Shown here: piece by piece, positions 24,835 through 35,960 of the stretch
How positions within the stretch are numbered: the stretch's first letter is position 1
How the letters are laid out: every line of letters starts with the position of its first letter
Source: Agromyces terreus
Lineage (GTDB): Bacteria; Actinomycetota; Actinomycetes; Actinomycetales; Microbacteriaceae
Direction of reading: 5' to 3'
Length of the DNA stretch: 64,000 nucleotides
Assembly: GCF_009749465.1 (NCBI RefSeq)
Contig: NZ_WBIS01000009.1
Span: forward strand, 1 to 64,000
Position numbers and translations under genes: made by a program
Notes under the pieces: model-generated
Database searches by the model: none
Told to the model about the DNA's origin: nothing
The model's input: only the letters and a program-made list of their open reading frames with translations

Positions 24835-25209
24835 GTGCCAACCATTCAGCAGTTGGTCCGCAAGGGTCGCTCGCCGAAGGTCACCAAGACCAAGGCTCCC
24901 GCCCTGAAGGCCAACCCCCAGCAGCGCGGCGTGTGCACGCGTGTGTACACCACCACCCCGAAGAAGCCGAACTCCGCGCTCCGCAAGGTCGCACGTGTGA
25001 AGCTCTCCAACGGCACCGAGGTCACCGCCTACATCCCCGGTGAGGGCCACAACCTGCAGGAGCACTCGATGGTGCTCGTGCGCGGCGGCCGTGTGAAGGA
25101 CCTCCCGGGTGTCCGTTACAAGATCATCCGCGGCGCCCTCGACACGCAGGCTGTGAAGAACCGCAAGCAGGCTCGCAGCCGCTACGGCGCGAAGATGGAG
25201 AAGAAGTAA
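24835..25209 (+). CDS. rpsL: 30S ribosomal protein S12
   Basis: 124 aa from GTG with AAGGAGA upstream. S12 shapes the decoding centre. [12 protein letters not shown] and [13 protein letters not shown] are intact. Lys43 and Lys88, the usual streptomycin-resistance positions, are both wild type, so this allele should be streptomycin sensitive. It is the first gene of the str operon, preceded by a consensus promoter and a structured leader, and overlaps rpsG by one base (TAATG). Confidence 0.99.
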   Translation: MPTIQQLVRKGRSPKVTKTKAPALKANPQQRGVCTRVYTTTPKKPNSALRKVARVKLSNGTEVTAYIPGEGHNLQEHSMVLVRGGRVKDLPGVRYKIIRGALDTQAVKNRKQARSRYGAKMEKK

Positions 25210-25679
25210 TGCCTCGCAAGGGACCCGCTCCGAAGCGCCCCGTCGTCGCAGACCCCGTCTACGGCTCGCCGGTCGTCAGCCAGCTCGTCAACAAGATCCT
25301 CGTCGACGGCAAGAAGGACCTCGCTCAGCGCATCGTCTACGAAGCGCTCGAGAACGTGGCCGCCAAGTCCGGCCAGGACGCCGTCACGGTGCTCAAGAAG
25401 GCGCTCGACAACGTGCGCCCCACCCTCGAGGTGCGTTCGCGCCGCGTCGGCGGTTCGACCTACCAGGTCCCCGTCGAGGTCAAGCCGCACCGCGCCAACA
25501 CCCTCGCCCTGCGCTGGCTCACGAGCTACGCGAAGGCCCGTCGCGAGAAGACGATGACCGAGCGTCTCACCAACGAGATCCTCGACGCGTCCAACAGCCT
25601 CGGTGCAGCCGTCAAGCGTCGTGAAGACACGCACAAGATGGCCGAGTCGAACCGCGCATTCGCCCACTACCGCTGGTAG
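25209..25679 (+). CDS. rpsG: 30S ribosomal protein S7
   Basis: 156 aa, usual length. S7 starts assembly of the 30S head and lines the E site. Typical blocks are present: [20 protein letters not shown], then [19 protein letters not shown], and the C-terminal [15 protein letters not shown]. Translation is coupled to rpsL. A GCATCC-type hairpin stands in the 83-base gap before fusA, so read-through to fusA is probably partial. Confidence 0.99.
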   Translation: MPRKGPAPKRPVVADPVYGSPVVSQLVNKILVDGKKDLAQRIVYEALENVAAKSGQDAVTVLKKALDNVRPTLEVRSRRVGGSTYQVPVEVKPHRANTLALRWLTSYAKARREKTMTERLTNEILDASNSLGAAVKRREDTHKMAESNRAFAHYRW

Positions 25680-25687
25680 TAGGCCGA

Positions 25688-25720
25688 GCGGATGCCGCAG
25701 CCGCGGCTCGCGGCATCCGC
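25688..25720 (+). repeat. GGATGCC/GGCATCC hairpin after rpsG
   Basis: Perfect 11-bp arms GCGGATGCCGC and GCGGCATCCGC around a self-complementary AGCCGCGGCT core, then a C/T-rich run. Possible attenuator or REP-like element. Confidence 0.6.
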
Positions 25721-25762
25721 TCTCCCTCTCCTTCCCTTTCCTGACTCTCCGGAGGAACCCCC

Positions 25763-27877
25763 GTGGCACAAGACGTGCTCACCGACCTGAGCAAGGTCCG
25801 CAACATCGGCATCATGGCGCACATCGATGCCGGCAAGACCACCACCACCGAGCGCATCCTGTTCTACACGGGCGTCAACCACAAGATCGGTGAGACGCAC
25901 GACGGCGCCTCGACGACCGACTGGATGGAGCAGGAGAAGGAGCGCGGCATCACGATCACGTCGGCCGCCGTGACCTGCTTCTGGAACAAGAACCAGATCA
26001 ACATCATCGACACCCCCGGCCACGTCGACTTCACGGTCGAGGTCGAGCGTTCGCTCCGCGTGCTCGACGGTGCGGTCGCCGTCTTCGACGGCAAGGAGGG
26101 CGTCGAGCCCCAGTCCGAGACCGTCTGGCGTCAGGCCGACAAGTACAACGTGCCCCGCATCTGCTTCGTCAACAAGATGGACAAGCTGGGCGCCGACTTC
26201 TACTTCACGGTCGACACGATCATCAGCCGCCTGGGCGCGAAGCCGCTCGTGCTGCAGCTGCCGATCGGCTCCGAGTCGCAGTTCGAGGGCGTCGTCGACC
26301 TCATCGAGATGCGTGCGCTCACGTGGCGCGGCGACGCCAAGGGCGACGTCCAGATGGGTGCCAAGTACGAGATCGAGGAGATCCCCGCCGACCTCGTCGA
26401 CAAGGCCGCCGAGTACCGCACCGCGCTGCTCGAGATCGTCGCCGAGTCCGACGACGCGCTGCTCGAGAAGTACTTCGGCGGCGAAGAGCTCACGGTCGCC
26501 GAGATCAAGGGCGCGATTCGCAAGATGACCGTCAACTCCGAGATCTACCCGGTGCTCTGCGGCTCCGCGTTCAAGAACCGCGGCGTGCAGCCCATGCTCG
26601 ACGCCGTCATCGACTTCCTGCCGTCGCCGCTCGACGTGCCGGCCGTCGAGGGTCGCAACCCCCGCAACGAAGAAGAGGTCATCGAGCGTCACGCCGACGC
26701 CAAGGACCCGTTCTCGGCGCTGGCCTTCAAGGTCGCCGTGCACCCCTTCTTCGGTCGCCTCACGTACGTCCGCGTCTACTCGGGCCACCTCGACTCCGGC
26801 GCCCAGGTCATCAACTCGACCAAGGGCAAGAAGGAGCGCATCGGCAAGATCTTCCAGATGCACGCCAACAAGGAGAACCCGGTCGACTCGGTCACCGCCG
26901 GCAACATCTACGCGGTCATCGGCCTCAAGGACACCACCACCGGTGACACCCTCTGCGACCCCGACAACCAGGTCGTGCTCGAGTCGATGACCTTCCCCGA
27001 CCCCGTGATCGAGGTCGCGATCGAGCCGAAGACGAAGGCCGACCAGGAGAAGCTCGGCACCGCGATCCAGAAGCTCGCCGAAGAGGACCCGACGTTCCGC
27101 ACCGAGCTCAACCCCGAGACCGGCCAGACCGTCATCAAGGGCATGGGCGAGCTTCACCTCGACATCCTCGTCGACCGCATGAAGCGCGAGTTCAACGTCG
27201 AGGCCAACGTGGGCAAGCCGCAGGTCGCGTACCGCGAGACCATCAAGCGCGCGGTCGAGAAGCACGACTACACCCACAAGAAGCAGACGGGTGGTTCGGG
27301 CCAGTTCGCGAAGATCCAGTTCGCGCTCGAGCCCCTCGAGGTCACGGCCGACAAGACGTACGAGTTCGAGAACAAGGTCTCCGGAGGCCGTGTTCCCCGC
27401 GAGTACATCCCCTCGGTCGACGCCGGCTTCCAGGACGCCATGCAGTACGGCATCCTGGCCGGCTACCCGATGGTCGGCGTCAAGGCATCCCTGCTTGACG
27501 GCGCCGCACACGACGTCGACTCCTCGGAGATGGCGTTCAAGATCGCCGGCTCGATGGGCTTCAAGGAAGCCGCTCGGAAGGCGAACCCGGTTCTGCTCGA
27601 GCCGCTCATGTCGGTCGAAGTCCGCACCCCTGAGGAATACATGGGTGATGTCATCGGCGACCTGAACTCGCGTCGCGGTCAGATCCAGTCGATGGAGGAT
27701 GCCGCAGGCGTGAAGGTCGTGCGCGCGCACGTCCCGCTCTCGGAGATGTTCGGCTACATCGGCGACCTGCGGTCGAAGACCTCGGGCCGCGCGGTGTACT
27801 CGATGGAGTTCGAGAGCTACGCGGAGGTCCCGAAGGCTGTCGCCGACGAGATCGTCCAGAAGAACAAGGGCGAATAA
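25763..27877 (+). CDS. fusA: Elongation factor G
   Basis: 704 aa from GTG with GGAGGAA upstream. This GTPase moves tRNA and mRNA after peptide transfer. The G domain has [14 protein letters not shown] (P-loop), DTPGHVDFT and NKMDK. Domains II to V follow in full, including TGGSGQFAK and the C-terminal [19 protein letters not shown]. It is full length with nothing unusual. Third gene of the str operon. Confidence 0.99.
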   Translation: MAQDVLTDLSKVRNIGIMAHIDAGKTTTTERILFYTGVNHKIGETHDGASTTDWMEQEKERGITITSAAVTCFWNKNQINIIDTPGHVDFTVEVERSLRVLDGAVAVFDGKEGVEPQSETVWRQADKYNVPRICFVNKMDKLGADFYFTVDTIISRLGAKPLVLQLPIGSESQFEGVVDLIEMRALTWRGDAKGDVQMGAKYEIEEIPADLVDKAAEYRTALLEIVAESDDALLEKYFGGEELTVAEIKGAIRKMTVNSEIYPVLCGSAFKNRGVQPMLDAVIDFLPSPLDVPAVEGRNPRNEEEVIERHADAKDPFSALAFKVAVHPFFGRLTYVRVYSGHLDSGAQVINSTKGKKERIGKIFQMHANKENPVDSVTAGNIYAVIGLKDTTTGDTLCDPDNQVVLESMTFPDPVIEVAIEPKTKADQEKLGTAIQKLAEEDPTFRTELNPETGQTVIKGMGELHLDILVDRMKREFNVEANVGKPQVAYRETIKRAVEKHDYTHKKQTGGSGQFAKIQFALEPLEVTADKTYEFENKVSGGRVPREYIPSVDAGFQDAMQYGILAGYPMVGVKASLLDGAAHDVDSSEMAFKIAGSMGFKEAARKANPVLLEPLMSVEVRTPEEYMGDVIGDLNSRRGQIQSMEDAAGVKVVRAHVPLSEMFGYIGDLRSKTSGRAVYSMEFESYAEVPKAVADEIVQKNKGE

Positions 27878-27930
27878 CCTCCCTGGCGGGGGCCTTGGCC
27901 CTCTCCGACGCACGAGCCAGCCGGTTCGCG

Positions 27931-27988
27931 TAACATATCTACAAACCCCGTAGATCGCCGGTCGCAATCCAGCGCCCGGAGGATCTAC
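27931..27988 (+). promoter_or_regulatory. tuf promoter and leader hairpin
   Basis: TAACAT (27931-27936) fits a -10 box. GTAGATC (27950-27956) pairs with GATCTAC (27982-27988) in the leader. tuf therefore probably has its own promoter in addition to read-through. Confidence 0.5.
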
Positions 27989-28011
27989 ACGAGTCCTGAG
28001 GAGGACCCACA

Positions 28012-29205
28012 GTGGCTAAGGCCAAGTTCGAGCGGACCAAGCCGCACGTCAACATCGGAACGATCGGTCACGTCGACCACGGCAAGACCACGCTCACCGC
28101 GGCGATCTCGAAGGTGCTTGCTGACAAGTACCCCTCGGCGACCAACGTTCAGCGCGACTTCGCGTCGATCGACTCGGCTCCCGAAGAGCGCCAGCGCGGC
28201 ATCACGATCAACATCTCGCACGTCGAGTACGAGACGCCGAAGCGCCACTACGCGCACGTCGACGCCCCTGGTCACGCCGACTACATCAAGAACATGATCA
28301 CCGGTGCGGCTCAGATGGACGGCGCGATCCTCGTGGTCGCCGCCACCGACGGCCCGATGGCTCAGACGCGTGAGCACGTGCTGCTCGCCAAGCAGGTCGG
28401 CGTGCCCTACCTGCTCGTCGCGCTGAACAAGTCCGACATGGTCGACGACGAGGAGATCCTGGAGCTCGTCGAGCTCGAGGTTCGCGAGCTGCTCTCGAGC
28501 CAGGGCTTCCCCGGCGACGACGCTCCCGTCGTGCGTGTCTCGGGCCTCAAGGCTCTCGAGGGCGACGAGAAGTGGGCCGACTCGGTCCTCGAGCTCATGG
28601 CCGCCGTCGACGAGTCCGTGCCGGACCCGGTGCGCGACCGCGACAAGCCCTTCCTCATGCCGGTCGAAGACGTCTTCACGATCACCGGTCGTGGCACCGT
28701 CGTCACGGGCCGCGCCGAGCGTGGCACGCTGAAGATCAACTCCGAGGTCGAGATCGTCGGCATCCGCCCGACGCAGAAGACCACGGTCACGGGTATCGAG
28801 ATGTTCCACAAGCAGCTCGACGAGGCCTGGGCCGGCGAGAACTGCGGTCTGCTCCTCCGCGGCACCAAGCGCGAGGACGTCGAGCGCGGCCAGGTCGTCG
28901 TCGCTCCCGGCTCGGTCACCCCGCACACGAACTTCGAGGGCACCGCGTACATCCTGTCCAAGGATGAGGGTGGGCGTCACAACCCGTTCTACGCGAACTA
29001 CCGTCCGCAGTTCTACTTCCGCACCACCGACGTCACCGGCGTCATCACGCTGCCCGAGGGCACCGAGATGGTCATGCCCGGCGACACCACCGACATGACG
29101 GTCGAGCTCATCCAGCCGATCGCCATGGAGGAGGGCCTCGGCTTCGCCATCCGCGAGGGTGGCCGCACGGTCGGCGCCGGTACGGTCACGAAGGTCCTCA
29201 AGTAA
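28012..29205 (+). CDS. tuf: Elongation factor Tu
   Basis: 397 aa from GTG with GAGGAGG upstream. It brings aminoacyl-tRNA to the ribosome as the GTP complex. Motifs: [24 protein letters not shown] (Ser where many species have Cys or Ala), and the C-terminal [15 protein letters not shown]. It is the only tuf in the window and ends the str cluster before a strong terminator. The own promoter fits the very high demand for this protein. Confidence 0.99.
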   Translation: MAKAKFERTKPHVNIGTIGHVDHGKTTLTAAISKVLADKYPSATNVQRDFASIDSAPEERQRGITINISHVEYETPKRHYAHVDAPGHADYIKNMITGAAQMDGAILVVAATDGPMAQTREHVLLAKQVGVPYLLVALNKSDMVDDEEILELVELEVRELLSSQGFPGDDAPVVRVSGLKALEGDEKWADSVLELMAAVDESVPDPVRDRDKPFLMPVEDVFTITGRGTVVTGRAERGTLKINSEVEIVGIRPTQKTTVTGIEMFHKQLDEAWAGENCGLLLRGTKREDVERGQVVVAPGSVTPHTNFEGTAYILSKDEGGRHNPFYANYRPQFYFRTTDVTGVITLPEGTEMVMPGDTTDMTVELIQPIAMEEGLGFAIREGGRTVGAGTVTKVLK

Positions 29206-29229
29206 GACCTTCGCGATTGCGACCTTGAG

Positions 29230-29262
29230 ACGGGGTCGGGCCTTCGGGCCCGGCCCCGTTTC
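29230..29262 (+). terminator. Terminator of the str-tuf transcript
   Basis: 13-bp stem with one wobble pair, TTCG tetraloop (29243-29246), then TTTC. Confidence 0.8.
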
Positions 29263-29339
29263 GCCGTCTCCGACGGGCGCGGGGGTCCGCGGTCGGCGGG
29301 TGCCCCGAAGCCGGCATGGATCTCGCCCCCCATGAGGGT

Positions 29340-29345
29340 TACGCT
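29340..29345 (+). promoter_or_regulatory. -10 box of leaderless acyltransferase gene
   Basis: TACGCT ends seven bases before the chosen ATG (29353). Confidence 0.5.
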
Positions 29346-29352
29346 CGGATGG

Positions 29353-30645
29353 ATGGCTGGCGACACGCGTGATCGCAGACCGACGACGATCCGGCCCGAG
29401 GTCCAGGCGCTCCGGGCCGTGGCCGTCGCGGCCGTCGTGCTCCATCACGGCTGGCCCGCGGTCGCGCCGGCCGGGTACATGGGCGTCGACGTGTTCTTCG
29501 TCGTGTCCGGGTTCCTGATCACGGCGCTCCTGCTCCGCGAGGTGGAGCGCACGGGCCGCATCTCGCTCTCGGGCTTCTACCTCCGACGCGCGCGCCGCAT
29601 CTTGCCGGCCGCCATGGTCGTCCTGGTGGCGGTGTCGCTGCTCAGCGTCTGGTTGGCGCCGTATCGGGACTGGGGGCCGTACTTCCGCGAGATCCTGGCC
29701 AGCGCCTTCTACGTCGAGAACTGGCGGCTGGCGATCGACTCCCAGACGGCCGCGTTCGCCGACCTCGAGTCGACGCCCGTGCAGCACTTCTGGTCGCTCT
29801 CCGTCGAGGAGCAGTTCTACCTCGGGTGGCCGCTGCTCATCCTGGCGGCGCTCATGCTGGTGCGGCTGTCGGCTCGGCGCGCTTCGGTGCCGTCGGCGCC
29901 TAGGCGCGCGGAGGTCGCGGCATCCGCAGCGCCCGCGCCTCGCCCGTGGCGCATCCGTCGCGTGCTCGCGGCCGTGCTCGGCGCGACGACGCTGGCGTCC
30001 TTCCTCGGATCGCTCGTGCTGACGGCCGTCGACCACAACCTCGCGTACTTCTCGACCCTCTCGCGCGGCTGGGAGTTCGGCGTCGGCGGGCTGCTCGCGT
30101 TGGCCGCGGCCTCACCAGGGTTCGCGGCGCTCGCCCGGTACGGGCGGTTGCGAGCGGCGACGTCGTGGATCGGCCTCGCCCTCATCGCCGTTCCCATCGT
30201 CTCGTTCCACGACGTCGAGGCGTTCCCCGGGCTCTGGGTGCTCCTCCCGGTCGTGGGCACCCTCGCCGTCATCTGGGCCGGCACGCCGTCGCCGCGCTGG
30301 TCGACGTCGACGCTCGCGGGGCTCCGGCCCGTGCAGTGGCTGGGCGACGTGTCGTACTCGCTCTATCTCTGGCACTGGCCGATCTTCATGTTCACGCCCA
30401 TGCTGCTCGGCATGCCGAGTCCGCCCTGGCTGATGGTGCTGCTCGTCGGGCTCTCGCTCGCCGTGTCGTGGGCCTCGAAGCGATGGATCGAGGACCCGTT
30501 CCGGCGCCGCAGCGGGCCGATCGGCGCCCACCCGCGTGTCATCGCGGCGGCCCTCACCGCGGCATTGGTCGGCGTGATCGCGATGGGGGCGGTGGCCCCG
30601 CAGGTCGCCGACGAGATCTGCCAGAGCCGTCGCCAGGCCGAGTGA
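29353..30645 (+). CDS. Acyltransferase 3 family membrane protein (OafA-like)
   Basis: 430 aa. The start was chosen seven bases after a TACGCT box; an ATG seven codons earlier is possible. RPEVQALRAVAVAAVVLHHGWP at the N-terminus is the acyltransferase 3 signature with the catalytic His in VVLHHG. FFVVSGFLIT and FYLRRARRILPA follow, then LYLWHWPI and about ten transmembrane helices. The family transfers acetyl or similar groups to surface sugars or peptidoglycan. The C-terminal SGNH domain of longer relatives is absent: the protein stops shortly after the last helix at QSRRQAE. The gene stands alone between tuf and osmC and converges on osmC. Confidence 0.9.
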   Translation: MAGDTRDRRPTTIRPEVQALRAVAVAAVVLHHGWPAVAPAGYMGVDVFFVVSGFLITALLLREVERTGRISLSGFYLRRARRILPAAMVVLVAVSLLSVWLAPYRDWGPYFREILASAFYVENWRLAIDSQTAAFADLESTPVQHFWSLSVEEQFYLGWPLLILAALMLVRLSARRASVPSAPRRAEVAASAAPAPRPWRIRRVLAAVLGATTLASFLGSLVLTAVDHNLAYFSTLSRGWEFGVGGLLALAAASPGFAALARYGRLRAATSWIGLALIAVPIVSFHDVEAFPGLWVLLPVVGTLAVIWAGTPSPRWSTSTLAGLRPVQWLGDVSYSLYLWHWPIFMFTPMLLGMPSPPWLMVLLVGLSLAVSWASKRWIEDPFRRRSGPIGAHPRVIAAALTAALVGVIAMGAVAPQVADEICQSRRQAE

Positions 30646-30646
30646 G

Positions 30647-30700
30647 CGGATGCCGCGGGGCGGTGCCGGCTCTGCGGATCGGACGGATGCCGCGGGGCGG
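30647..30700. repeat. Two 17-bp direct repeats between convergent genes
   Basis: CGGATGCCGCGGGGCGG occurs at 30647-30663 and 30684-30700. It is another form of the GGATGCC element found in many spacers here. Confidence 0.7.
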
Positions 30701-30702
30701 CG

Positions 30703-31170
30703 TCAGGCGTCGAGGTCGACGATCTCGCGTTCGAGGTCGATGTCCTGCTCGACGCTGCGGGCGACGGTGCAGCTCCGTTCGATCGACGCGTCGATGAGGC
30801 GCTCGAGCTTGGCGCGTTCGTCGGCGTCGAGCTCGCCGAGGGGGAGCAGGAGTTCCTCGACGACGCGGTCGTACCGGTTGTCGGGTTCTGAGGTGCCGTG
30901 CGCCCAGACGGTGTACGAGACGTCCTCGCCGAGGCGGCGCGCGATCACGCGGTCCGCGCTCATGCCCGCGCAGGCGGCGAGGGCGAGCTTCAGCAGCTCG
31001 CCGGGGGTGAAGTGCCCCTCGGCCTCCGCGTGCCCGATGCGGATGGTCGCGCCGCGCTCGTTGAGGCCCTCGAACGTTCGGTCGCCGGTGCGCGCGACCG
31101 AGACGCTGCCGGGCCCGATGCGCTCGCTGACGGCGTGGGTGCGTGCGGTGTCGTCTCCGTCGTTGCTCAT
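30703..31170 (-). CDS. OsmC family peroxide-reductase-like protein
   Basis: 155 aa. OsmC/Ohr proteins reduce organic hydroperoxides with a cysteine pair. Both cysteines are present in context: LALAACAGMSADRV (about residue 58) and SIERSCTVARSV (about 137). The start MSNDGDD was chosen over an upstream ATG because it matches the compact family N-terminus. No OhrR-type regulator is adjacent. It sits between an acyltransferase and the S10 operon leader and has no clear link to either. Confidence 0.88.
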   Translation of the reverse strand: MSNDGDDTARTHAVSERIGPGSVSVARTGDRTFEGLNERGATIRIGHAEAEGHFTPGELLKLALAACAGMSADRVIARRLGEDVSYTVWAHGTSEPDNRYDRVVEELLLPLGELDADERAKLERLIDASIERSCTVARSVEQDIDLEREIVDLDA

Positions 31171-31726
31171 GCCCCGATTCCACCACAGCGGGTGCTCGTG
31201 GCGCCCGTGCATCGGCGGACGCCCGGAGATCTCTCAGGACCGAGTGGGAGAATGGCATGAGCCGGTTCGGTCAGGTTCGGCGCAGCATTGCGGCCGGGAA
31301 CGTGCGCGACACGCCCGGGTTGCAGCGATGTGCCGGATATGGCAAACTTGGTGAGTTCAACATTTCGAGCGCGCGCCACGGCATGCGCTCGAATCACTGC
31401 CAGGCAGTGCATAACCACCCGCGCACGTGTTCGTCACGGTGCGCCAGGGGTCAGGTTAGGCCGCGGGCAGCAGAACACGACTGAACCGAATCCCACATAC
31501 ACGCGCCTTGGGTCATCCATGTCCTCCGCCAGGAAGACACGCCCGAGCGCGGGGGTCGGGGAACGGCTTGCGGGTCGAGCGTGCCGAGGTCACCGAGCAA
31601 CGGTGGTTTCGACAGGCTCGATCACGGCCTTTGACAGAAGAACAGTGGTTGCTTCACCAGAAGTCGCTACGCGGCGTCCAATGCCCTCGGAAGGGGTACG
31701 ACGCCTTGACAGAGAGAGAGTCCGAG
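31171..31726 (+). promoter_or_regulatory. S10 operon leader region, 556 bp without a gene
   Basis: No convincing gene is present. The region must hold the promoter of the S10 operon. TTGACA occurs at 31633-31638 and again at 31706-31711, each after a CCTT, but neither has a good TANNNT box at the right distance. A palindromic repeat lies at 31573-31623. The long leader could carry L4-type attenuation control; this is inference. Confidence 0.5.
31573..31623. repeat. Dispersed palindromic repeat (TCGACAGGCTCGA type)
   Basis: 23-base arms with about 17 matches around AGCAA. The right arm carries CGGTGGTTTCGACAGGCTCG, a repeat family common in Microbacteriaceae spacers. A relative stands at 41383-41440. 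Confidence 0.55.
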
Positions 31727-32035
31727 ATGGCGGGACAGAAGATCCGCATTCGACTGAAGTCGTATGACCACGAGGTCATCGACACCTCGGCGCGCAAGAT
31801 CGTCGACACGGTGACCCGCGCGGGCGCCACGGTCGTCGGCCCCGTGCCGCTTCCGACCGAGAAGAACGTGGTGTGCGTCATCCGTTCGCCCCACAAGTAC
31901 AAGGACAGCCGCGAGCACTTCGAGATGCGCACCCACAAGCGTCTCATCGACATCGTGGACCCGACGCCCAAGGCCGTCGACTCGCTCATGCGTCTCGACC
32001 TCCCGGCCGACGTCAACATCGAGATCAAGCTCTGA
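31727..32035 (+). CDS. rpsJ: 30S ribosomal protein S10
   Basis: 102 aa, first gene of the S10 operon. It belongs to the 30S head and, with NusB, to antitermination complexes. [19 protein letters not shown] and [20 protein letters not shown] are typical. The ribosome site is weak (an AGAGAGAG run), unusual for so highly expressed a gene; the long leader may compensate. Confidence 0.98.
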   Translation: MAGQKIRIRLKSYDHEVIDTSARKIVDTVTRAGATVVGPVPLPTEKNVVCVIRSPHKYKDSREHFEMRTHKRLIDIVDPTPKAVDSLMRLDLPADVNIEIKL

Positions 32036-32043
32036 GGTAACAG

Positions 32044-32700
32044 ATGTCTTCCGCTACCAAGAACGTGAAGGGTCTGCTCGGCACCAAGCTCGGCATGACC
32101 CAGGTGTGGGACGAGAACAACAAGCTCGTTCCCGTGACCGTCATCGAGATCGCCCCCAACGTGGTCACCCAGCTGCGTACCGTCGAGCGCGACGGCTACG
32201 AGGCTGTGCAGATCGCCGCAGGCGCCATCGACCCGCGCAAGGTCAACCAGCCCGCGACCGGCCACTTCGCCGCCGCCGGCGTGACCCCCCGCCGCCACCT
32301 GACCGAGGTCCGCACCGCGGATGCCGCGTCGTACTCCCTCGGCCAGGAGCTCCCCGTCGAGGGTGCCTTCGAGGCCGGCCAGCTCGTCGACGTCGTCGGC
32401 ACGAGCAAGGGCAAGGGCTTCGCCGGTGTCATGAAGCGCCACAACTTCAAGGGCGTCTCCGCCTCGCACGGTTCGCACCGCAACCACCGCAAGCCCGGTT
32501 CCATCGGTGCCTCGTCGACGCCCAGCCGCGTCTTCAAGGGCATGCGCATGGCCGGCCGCATGGGTGGCGAGCGCGTGACCGTGCTCAACCTCCGCGTGCA
32601 CGCCGTCGACGCCGAGAAGGGTCTGCTGCTCGTCAAGGGCGCCGTCCCCGGTGCGCGCGGCCGTCTCGTTTTCGTCCGCAACGCAGTGAAGGGGGCGTAG
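32044..32700 (+). CDS. rplC: 50S ribosomal protein L3
   Basis: 218 aa. L3 organises the 3' end of 23S rRNA near the peptidyl-transferase centre. [34 protein letters not shown] and [12 protein letters not shown] are the family hallmarks. Gap of 8 bases after rpsJ; same operon. Confidence 0.98.
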   Translation: MSSATKNVKGLLGTKLGMTQVWDENNKLVPVTVIEIAPNVVTQLRTVERDGYEAVQIAAGAIDPRKVNQPATGHFAAAGVTPRRHLTEVRTADAASYSLGQELPVEGAFEAGQLVDVVGTSKGKGFAGVMKRHNFKGVSASHGSHRNHRKPGSIGASSTPSRVFKGMRMAGRMGGERVTVLNLRVHAVDAEKGLLLVKGAVPGARGRLVFVRNAVKGA

Positions 32701-32703
32701 TCC

Positions 32704-33366
32704 ATGGCTACCGCGACCAACACCATCGACACCCTCGACGCCACCGGCAAGAAGTCCGGCACCGTTGAGCTCCCCGCCGAGCTCTTCGACGTGCAGACCA
32801 ACGTGCCGCTGATCCACCAGGTCGTCGTCGCCCAGCTCGCCGCCGCGCGTCAGGGCACGCACAAGACCAAGACCCGTGGTGAGGTCTCCGGCGCCGGCCG
32901 CAAGCCGTTCAAGCAGAAGGGCACCGGCCGCGCTCGTCAGGGCTCGATCCGCGCTCCTCAGATGACCGGCGGTGGCATCGTCCACGGCCCGCAGCCGCGC
33001 GACTACTCGCAGCGCACCCCCAAGAAGATGATCGCCGCGGCTCTGCTCGGCGCGCTCTCCGACCGCGCACGCGGCGGCCGCATCCACGCGGTCGAGGGTT
33101 TCGTCGCCGGTGACGTGGCCAAGACGAAGGAAGCGCTCGCGCTCCTCACGTCGATCGCCCCGGCGAAGCGCCACCTCGTGGTGCTCGAGCGCGGCGAGGA
33201 GCTCTCGGAGCGCGCCGTCCGCAACATCCCGACCGTGCACGTGCTGCCGGTCGACCAGCTGAACGCCTACGACGTGCTCGTCTCCGACGACATCGTCTTC
33301 AGCACCGCCGCACTCGAGGCCTTCATCGCCTCGAAGACGGCGAAGAAGGAAGAGGTCTCGGCATGA
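32704..33366 (+). CDS. rplD: 50S ribosomal protein L4
   Basis: 220 aa. L4 lines the exit tunnel; in some bacteria it also represses its own operon. The tunnel loop [20 protein letters not shown] (about 75-95) is intact, so there is no sign of a macrolide-resistance change. Its end overlaps rplW by 4 bases. Confidence 0.98.
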   Translation: MATATNTIDTLDATGKKSGTVELPAELFDVQTNVPLIHQVVVAQLAAARQGTHKTKTRGEVSGAGRKPFKQKGTGRARQGSIRAPQMTGGGIVHGPQPRDYSQRTPKKMIAAALLGALSDRARGGRIHAVEGFVAGDVAKTKEALALLTSIAPAKRHLVVLERGEELSERAVRNIPTVHVLPVDQLNAYDVLVSDDIVFSTAALEAFIASKTAKKEEVSA

Positions 33367-33665
33367 GCGCCGCACACAACAAGGACCCGCGCGACATCAT
33401 CCTCGCGCCGGTCGTCTCGGAGAAGAGCTACGGCCTGATCGACGAGGGCAAGTACACGTTCACCGTGGACCCCCGCTCGAACAAGACCGAGATCAAGCTC
33501 GCCATCGAGAAGATCTTCAACGTCCAGGTGGCGTCGATCAACACCCTGAACCGTCAGGGCAAGACCCGCCGTACCCGGTTCGGCATGGGCAAGCGCAAGG
33601 ACACCAAGCGCGCGATCGTCACCCTCAAGTCCGGCTCGATCGACATCTTCACGGCTGTCGGCTAA
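33363..33665 (+). CDS. rplW: 50S ribosomal protein L23
   Basis: 100 aa. It forms the exit-site platform for trigger factor and [23 protein letters not shown] and [20 protein letters not shown] fit the family. Starts with the ATGA overlap on rplD. Confidence 0.98.
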   Translation: MSAAHNKDPRDIILAPVVSEKSYGLIDEGKYTFTVDPRSNKTEIKLAIEKIFNVQVASINTLNRQGKTRRTRFGMGKRKDTKRAIVTLKSGSIDIFTAVG

Positions 33666-33681
33666 GGAGCAGAGGAAGAAC

Positions 33682-34521
33682 ATGGCTATTCGTAAGTACA
33701 AGCCCACGACCCCGGGTCGTCGCGGTTCGTCGGTCGCCGACTTCGCGGAGATCACGCGCTCGACGCCCGAGAAGTCGCTGCTCAAGCCGCTCTCGAAGAC
33801 CGGTGGACGCAACAACCAGGGTCGCATCACGACCCGTCACATCGGTGGTGGCCACAAGCGCCAGTACCGCGTGATCGACTTCCGTCGCAACGACAAGGAC
33901 GGCGTGCCGGCCAAGGTCGCTCACATCGAGTACGACCCCAACCGCACCGCGCGCATCGCGCTGCTCCACTTCGTGGACGGCACCAAGCGCTACATCCTCG
34001 CTCCGGCGAAGCTGCAGCAGGGCGACCCGATCGAGTCGGGCCCCAACGCCGACATCAAGCCGGGCAACAACCTGCCGCTGAAGAACATCCCCACCGGTAC
34101 CGTCGTGCACGCCATCGAGCTCCGCCCCGGCGGCGGCGCGAAGATGGCCCGCTCGGCCGGCGCCTCGGTGCGTCTCGTCGCCAAGGACGGCCCCTACGCG
34201 CAGCTCCGTCTGCCGTCGGGCGAGATCCGCAACGTCGACGCACGCTGCCGCGCCACCATCGGCGAGGTCGGCAACGCCGAGCAGTCGAACATCAACTGGG
34301 GCAAGGCCGGCCGTATGCGCTGGAAGGGCGTCCGCCCGACCGTCCGCGGTGTCGCGATGAACCCGATCGACCACCCGCACGGTGGTGGTGAGGGCAAGAC
34401 CTCCGGTGGTCGCCACCCGGTCAGCCCCTGGGGCAAGTCCGAGGGACGCACGCGTCGCCCCAACAAGGAAAGCGACAAGCTCATCGTCCGTCGTCGCACC
34501 GTCGGCAAGAAGCGCAAGTAG
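33682..34521 (+). CDS. rplB: 50S ribosomal protein L2
   Basis: 279 aa. L2 supports subunit joining and peptide transfer. [14 protein letters not shown] opens the protein, and [20 protein letters not shown] contains the conserved His near the catalytic centre. Usual length. Confidence 0.98.
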   Translation: MAIRKYKPTTPGRRGSSVADFAEITRSTPEKSLLKPLSKTGGRNNQGRITTRHIGGGHKRQYRVIDFRRNDKDGVPAKVAHIEYDPNRTARIALLHFVDGTKRYILAPAKLQQGDPIESGPNADIKPGNNLPLKNIPTGTVVHAIELRPGGGAKMARSAGASVRLVAKDGPYAQLRLPSGEIRNVDARCRATIGEVGNAEQSNINWGKAGRMRWKGVRPTVRGVAMNPIDHPHGGGEGKTSGGRHPVSPWGKSEGRTRRPNKESDKLIVRRRTVGKKRK

Positions 34522-34533
34522 GAGTAAGAGAAG

Positions 34534-34815
34534 ATGCCTCGCAGTCTTAAGAAGGGCCCCTTCGTCGACGAGCACCTGCTTCGCAAGGTCGTCGTCCAGA
34601 ACGAAGCCGGTTCCAAGAACGTCATCAAGACGTGGTCCCGTCGCTCGATGATCATCCCGGCCATGCTCGGGCACACGATCGCCGTGCACGACGGCCGCAA
34701 GCACATCCCGGTGTTCGTCACCGAGACCATGGTGGGTCACAAGCTCGGAGAGTTCGCCCCCACCCGCACCTTCCGTGGACACGTGAAGGACGACAAGAAG
34801 GGTCGCCGCCGCTGA
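34534..34815 (+). CDS. rpsS: 30S ribosomal protein S19
   Basis: 93 aa. It binds the 30S head with S13. [18 protein letters not shown] and [20 protein letters not shown] are complete family signatures. Confidence 0.98.
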   Translation: MPRSLKKGPFVDEHLLRKVVVQNEAGSKNVIKTWSRRSMIIPAMLGHTIAVHDGRKHIPVFVTETMVGHKLGEFAPTRTFRGHVKDDKKGRRR

Positions 34816-34840
34816 CGCGGGGGCGAAAAGGAGGAGAGAA

Positions 34841-35206
34841 ATGGTGGAGTCGATCGCACGCGTGCGTCACATCCGCGTGACCCCCATGAAGGCCCGTCGC
34901 GTCGTCAACCTGATCCGCGGCAAGCAGGCACAGGAGGCACTCGCCATCCTGAAGTTCGCACCCCAGAGTGCGAGCGAGCCGGTGTACAAGCTCGTCGCCT
35001 CGGCCATCGCGAACGCTCGCGTCAAGGCCGATGCAACGAACACCTACCTGGACGAGCAGGACCTCTACATCAGCCGCGCATTCGTCGATGAGGGCACCAC
35101 CCTCAAGCGATTCCAGCCGCGCGCGCAGGGTCGTGCCTTCCGCATCAACAAGCGAACGAGCCACATCACCGTCGTGCTCGCCACGCCCGAGGAGGGTACG
35201 AAGTAA
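34841..35206 (+). CDS. rplV: 50S ribosomal protein L22
   Basis: 121 aa. It forms part of the exit tunnel wall. [20 protein letters not shown] at the N-terminus; the tunnel hairpin near [20 protein letters not shown] is intact. One-base overlap with rpsC (TAATG). Confidence 0.98.
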   Translation: MVESIARVRHIRVTPMKARRVVNLIRGKQAQEALAILKFAPQSASEPVYKLVASAIANARVKADATNTYLDEQDLYISRAFVDEGTTLKRFQPRAQGRAFRINKRTSHITVVLATPEEGTK

Positions 35207-35958
35207 TGGGTCAGAAGGTAAACCCGTACGGCTTCCGTCTCGGCATCACCACCGACCATGTGTCGCGGTGGTTCTCCGACTCGACCAAGCCCGGACAGCG
35301 CTACGCCGACTACCTCGCCGAGGATGTCAAGATCCGTCGTCTGCTCCAGACGTCGCTCGACCGCGCGGGAGTCTCGCGCATCGAGATCGAGCGCACCCGT
35401 GACCGTGTGCGTGTGGACATCCACACCGCGCGTCCCGGCATCGTGATCGGCCGCCGCGGCGCCGAGGCCGAGCGCATCCGCGCCGACCTCGAGAAGCTGA
35501 GCGGCAAGCAGATCCAGCTCAACATCCTCGAGGTCAAGAACCCCGAGGCCGACGCCCAGCTCGTCGCCCAGGGCATCGCCGAGCAGCTCTCCGCACGTGT
35601 GGCGTTCCGCCGCGCGATGCGCAAGGGCCTGCAGGGCGCCCAGCGCGCAGGTGCCAAGGGCATCCGCATCCAGGTGTCGGGCCGCCTCGGCGGCGCCGAG
35701 ATGAGCCGTTCCGAGTTCTACCGCGAAGGCCGCGTGCCCCTGCACACGCTTCGCGCGAACATCGACTACGGCTTCTACGAGGCGAAGACCACCTTCGGCC
35801 GCATCGGCGTGAAGGTCTGGATCTACAAGGGCGACATCACCAACAAGGAGCTCGCTCGTGAGCAGGCTTCGCAGAAGCCGTCCCGCGGCGACCGCAATGA
35901 CCGTCCCCGCCGTGCGCCCAAGGCGCAGGAGCCGGTGGCAGCAGGAGTTGAGGCATAA
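35206..35958 (+). CDS. rpsC: 30S ribosomal protein S3
   Basis: 250 aa. It lies at the mRNA entry. The KH domain (about 60-110) has [17 protein letters not shown]. The C-terminal domain has [18 protein letters not shown] sequence ([19 protein letters not shown]). A basic then acidic tail of ~30 residues after KVWIYKGDI is longer than in E. coli, as usual in Actinobacteria. Confidence 0.98.
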   Translation: MGQKVNPYGFRLGITTDHVSRWFSDSTKPGQRYADYLAEDVKIRRLLQTSLDRAGVSRIEIERTRDRVRVDIHTARPGIVIGRRGAEAERIRADLEKLSGKQIQLNILEVKNPEADAQLVAQGIAEQLSARVAFRRAMRKGLQGAQRAGAKGIRIQVSGRLGGAEMSRSEFYREGRVPLHTLRANIDYGFYEAKTTFGRIGVKVWIYKGDITNKELAREQASQKPSRGDRNDRPRRAPKAQEPVAAGVEA

Positions 35959-35960
35959 CC

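Noticed and set aside
31257..31484. Short open frame in the S10 leader
   Set aside because: No ribosome site of note, no domain, odd composition; more likely leader sequence.
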